From: Scheffersomyces stipitis CBS 6054
Taxonomy: Eukaryota > Ascomycota > Pichiomycetes > Serinales > Debaryomycetaceae
DNA length: 64,000 bases
Direction of reading: 5' to 3'
Assembly: GCF_000209165.1 (NCBI RefSeq)
Contig: NC_009044.1
Span: 806,001 to 870,000, forward strand
This document shows positions 63,101 through 64,000 of this stretch, one piece after another. The notes beneath the pieces are model-generated. The model saw nothing but the letters and a program-made list of their open reading frames with translations. It was not told the DNA's origin and did not search any database. The translations under genes and the position numbers were made by a program. The stretch's first letter is position 1; every line of letters begins with the position of its first letter.

Positions 63101-64000
63101 CGTGAGCGAAGGATCTCCCAAGGTTCTTTTCCAGTTTCTGAGCATGATATACTTGACTTGCATTGAGAACGAACTGGTGTAGGGCGATTTCTTGCTGGCT
63201 CTGCTAGCCTGTTTGGCGTGGTGAGAGTCCAAAAGTCTGTGTTTAGCGTCCTTTTTCTTTTGCGTCTTAACCAAATAGGTGTCGATGTCAAGGATTAATT
63301 GGGCCCTTTCTGGAGAACTTTGCCAGAAGTCGTAGAACTCTTCTGGGGTACGAGGAACAACTTTTTCGTATCCGGCTCTGATGATTCTTTCGTTGGGATT
63401 GGTGATGGAGGTTAAGAAATCCGGGGTGGTTTGTCTCTGGGGACACTCAAAGCCCATTTTCAAAAAGTACTTCTTAGCTGCCTGACTTGGCCCAAAGTAG
63501 ATCTGGTAACCTTCGTACAAGAGAAGGACTTTGTCAAATAAATTGAATGCGTCTTGTGGACATTGGTAGATGGCGATAAGAGGAGTTTCGTTCATGATCA
63601 TGGCTGAGGTCTTCAACGAGGTAATGAACTCAAGAGCAGTGGCAGAATCCAATCCTCTGGTGGAATTGTCCCAACAGTGAAGACGGGCATTAACCAAAGC
63701 CACTTCTGCAATCGAAACTCTTTTACGTTCACCTCCAGAGACTCCACGAATGAAGTCGTTACCAACTTTGGTATTTCTGGTATGCGAAAGTCCATACGTG
63801 GCCATAACCACATCGGACATGTGTCTTGCGTAGGCTTCACGAGATACACCCTGGGGTCTGTTTCTCGGAGTCTTTAATAGGGCTGCGAAATCTAACGTTT
63901 CACCTACAGTAAGATGTGGGAAGTGTGTCTCAGTCTCTGCGCAATAGACGACTTCACCTCTCAAGTTATTCTTGATTTCCTTGGGAGTAAGACCATCGTA
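60116..64000 (-). CDS. SNQ2: SNQ2-type PDR/ABCG multidrug ABC transporter (N-terminus cut off by window edge)
   Basis: There are 1294 codons from the right edge to the stop; the first codons (YDGLTPKEIKNN) are inside NBD1. About 200 N-terminal residues, including the NBD1 Walker A motif, lie outside. Visible are the NBD1 signature VSGGERKRVSIAEV with the degenerate Walker B region CWDNSTRGLDSATALEF, six membrane segments (about 285-575 of this fragment), NBD2 Walker A GASGAGKTTLLNAL, the atypical signature LNIEQRKRLT, LLLFLDEPTSGLDSQ and a second set of membrane segments to the end. The NBD1-TMD1 sequence follows S. cerevisiae Snq2 more closely than Pdr5. It exports drugs at the plasma membrane. 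No breaks are seen. Confidence 0.9.
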   Translation of the reverse strand, partial: YDGLTPKEIKNNLRGEVVYCAETETHFPHLTVGETLDFAALLKTPRNRPQGVSREAYARHMSDVVMATYGLSHTRNTKVGNDFIRGVSGGERKRVSIAEVALVNARLHCWDNSTRGLDSATALEFITSLKTSAMIMNETPLIAIYQCPQDAFNLFDKVLLLYEGYQIYFGPSQAAKKYFLKMGFECPQRQTTPDFLTSITNPNERIIRAGYEKVVPRTPEEFYDFWQSSPERAQLILDIDTYLVKTQKKKDAKHRLLDSHHAKQASRASKKSPYTSSFSMQVKYIMLRNWKRTLGDPSLTIVTFFGNTVMGLIIGSVFFQLHNDTSSFYLRGSVMFFAVMFNAYASILEVFSLYEARPIVEKHKNYALYRPSADALASIITEMPIKILTCVSFNTILYYMVNFRRNAGHFFFYLLMSFLATLSMSHIFRTFGAATKSISQAMTPAAILLFGLTTFTGFVIPTPYMHAWCRWMSWINPLAYVFDALISNEFHNRDFPCSDFVPAGPGYPTTGDSVTCASVGAVRGSNVVNGDKFIALSYRYFWVHRWRNFGILIAFVIFFLLTYIFIVERSKAAVQKGEILVFQRKTRERLRRLRRKRDIETGSLEKLKSTELDDDRRSSKDSFMETKLLETADIFHWRNLTYTLNIKGEERTILNNVDGWVKPGQVTALMGASGAGKTTLLNALSDRLTTGVVTSGIRMVNGGPLESSFQRDIGYVQQQDLHLQTSTVREALRFSAYLRQPSSVSKQEKNDYVENVIHLMEMEKYADAVVGITGEGLNIEQRKRLTIAVELVAKPKLLLFLDEPTSGLDSQTAWSICRLIRKLADHGQAILCTIHQPSAILLQQFDRLLFLKEGGQTVYFGDFGKNCSSLISYFESHGAPKCPRSANPAEWMLQIIGAAPGSFANQDYHRIWLSSSEYRKVQRELTEMENELGNKPRIEDADRNKTYACSIFTQYFIVCRRIFEQYWRTPSYIYAKLGIAVIASLYNGFTFFRSNNSLQGLQNQMLSVFQMFLIMTTMVQQYLPLFISQRELYEARERPSKTFSWVAFILAQITVELPFQIFAGTLAFLCWYYPVGMYNNAVPTGQVAQRGALMWCLMTLMFVYSSTLGQLCISFNEVKENAANLVSLCVTMSMTFCGILASKNVMPRFWIFMYRCNPFTYLVSAVLSVGLSDSKINCAPNEFLQFSALGNQTCGQYMALFQSFVGGTLLDPEATECKFCLLKNTNDYLDTVGIKYSTVGRDIGIFVSFIGFNIIGTIFLYWLARVPKGNRQQAYPSILTKAFGFLSFFNMANH

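Overview
This 64 kb window is budding-yeast nuclear DNA, most probably from Scheffersomyces (Pichia) stipitis or a very close relative in the CUG-Ser clade. The evidence is as follows. Most genes have clear yeast orthologues. A complex I subunit gene is present that Saccharomyces lacks. The Old Yellow Enzyme gene closely resembles, from memory, OYE 2.6 of S. stipitis. CTG codons also fall at positions where homologues carry Ser or another small or polar residue. Under that code CTG should be read as Ser; residues quoted here are otherwise from standard translation. About 23 protein genes and two tRNA genes are supported. Only one intron was seen.

Layout, 1-22 kb: MKT1 (truncated at the left edge), MSN5, RPF1 and HTD2 (divergent, sharing a promoter with ribosome-biogenesis motifs), a tandem pair of AIF/AMID-like flavoprotein genes separated by a CGG-rich spacer, VTC4, tRNA-Gln, a D-amino-acid oxidase gene, SHR3, an intron-containing complex I 9.5 kDa subunit gene and MRPL22.

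22-36 kb: a 2.3 kb gene-poor stretch, a Yippee/MOH1 gene, UBP10, RRI1 (CSN5), RIM4, a frameshifted relic of a TPR-like gene, and an OYE-family reductase whose usual proton-donor Tyr is Phe.

36-64 kb: a large GPI-anchored, repeat-rich wall protein with an unrecognised N-terminal domain, then a 2.2 kb gene-free upstream region, APL6, RAD2, a leaderless gamma-glutamyltransferase-like gene, an orphan 341-residue protein, OSH3, a RING-TRAF zinc-finger protein, a second tRNA-Gln next to a 22-bp perfect palindrome, and a SNQ2-type ABC transporter truncated at the right edge.

The genes are housekeeping and accessory functions with no operon-like logic. Shared themes are nutrient transport and storage (SHR3, VTC4, MSN5), flavoenzymes (AIF-like pair, DAO, OYE), mitochondrial functions (HTD2, MRPL22, complex I) and ubiquitin-type regulation (UBP10, RRI1, RING-TRAF). 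I found no phage, CRISPR array or intact transposon. The least explained items are the N-terminal domain of the wall protein, the orphan at 52.6 kb, the pseudogene relic at 33 kb and the palindrome at 59.7 kb.
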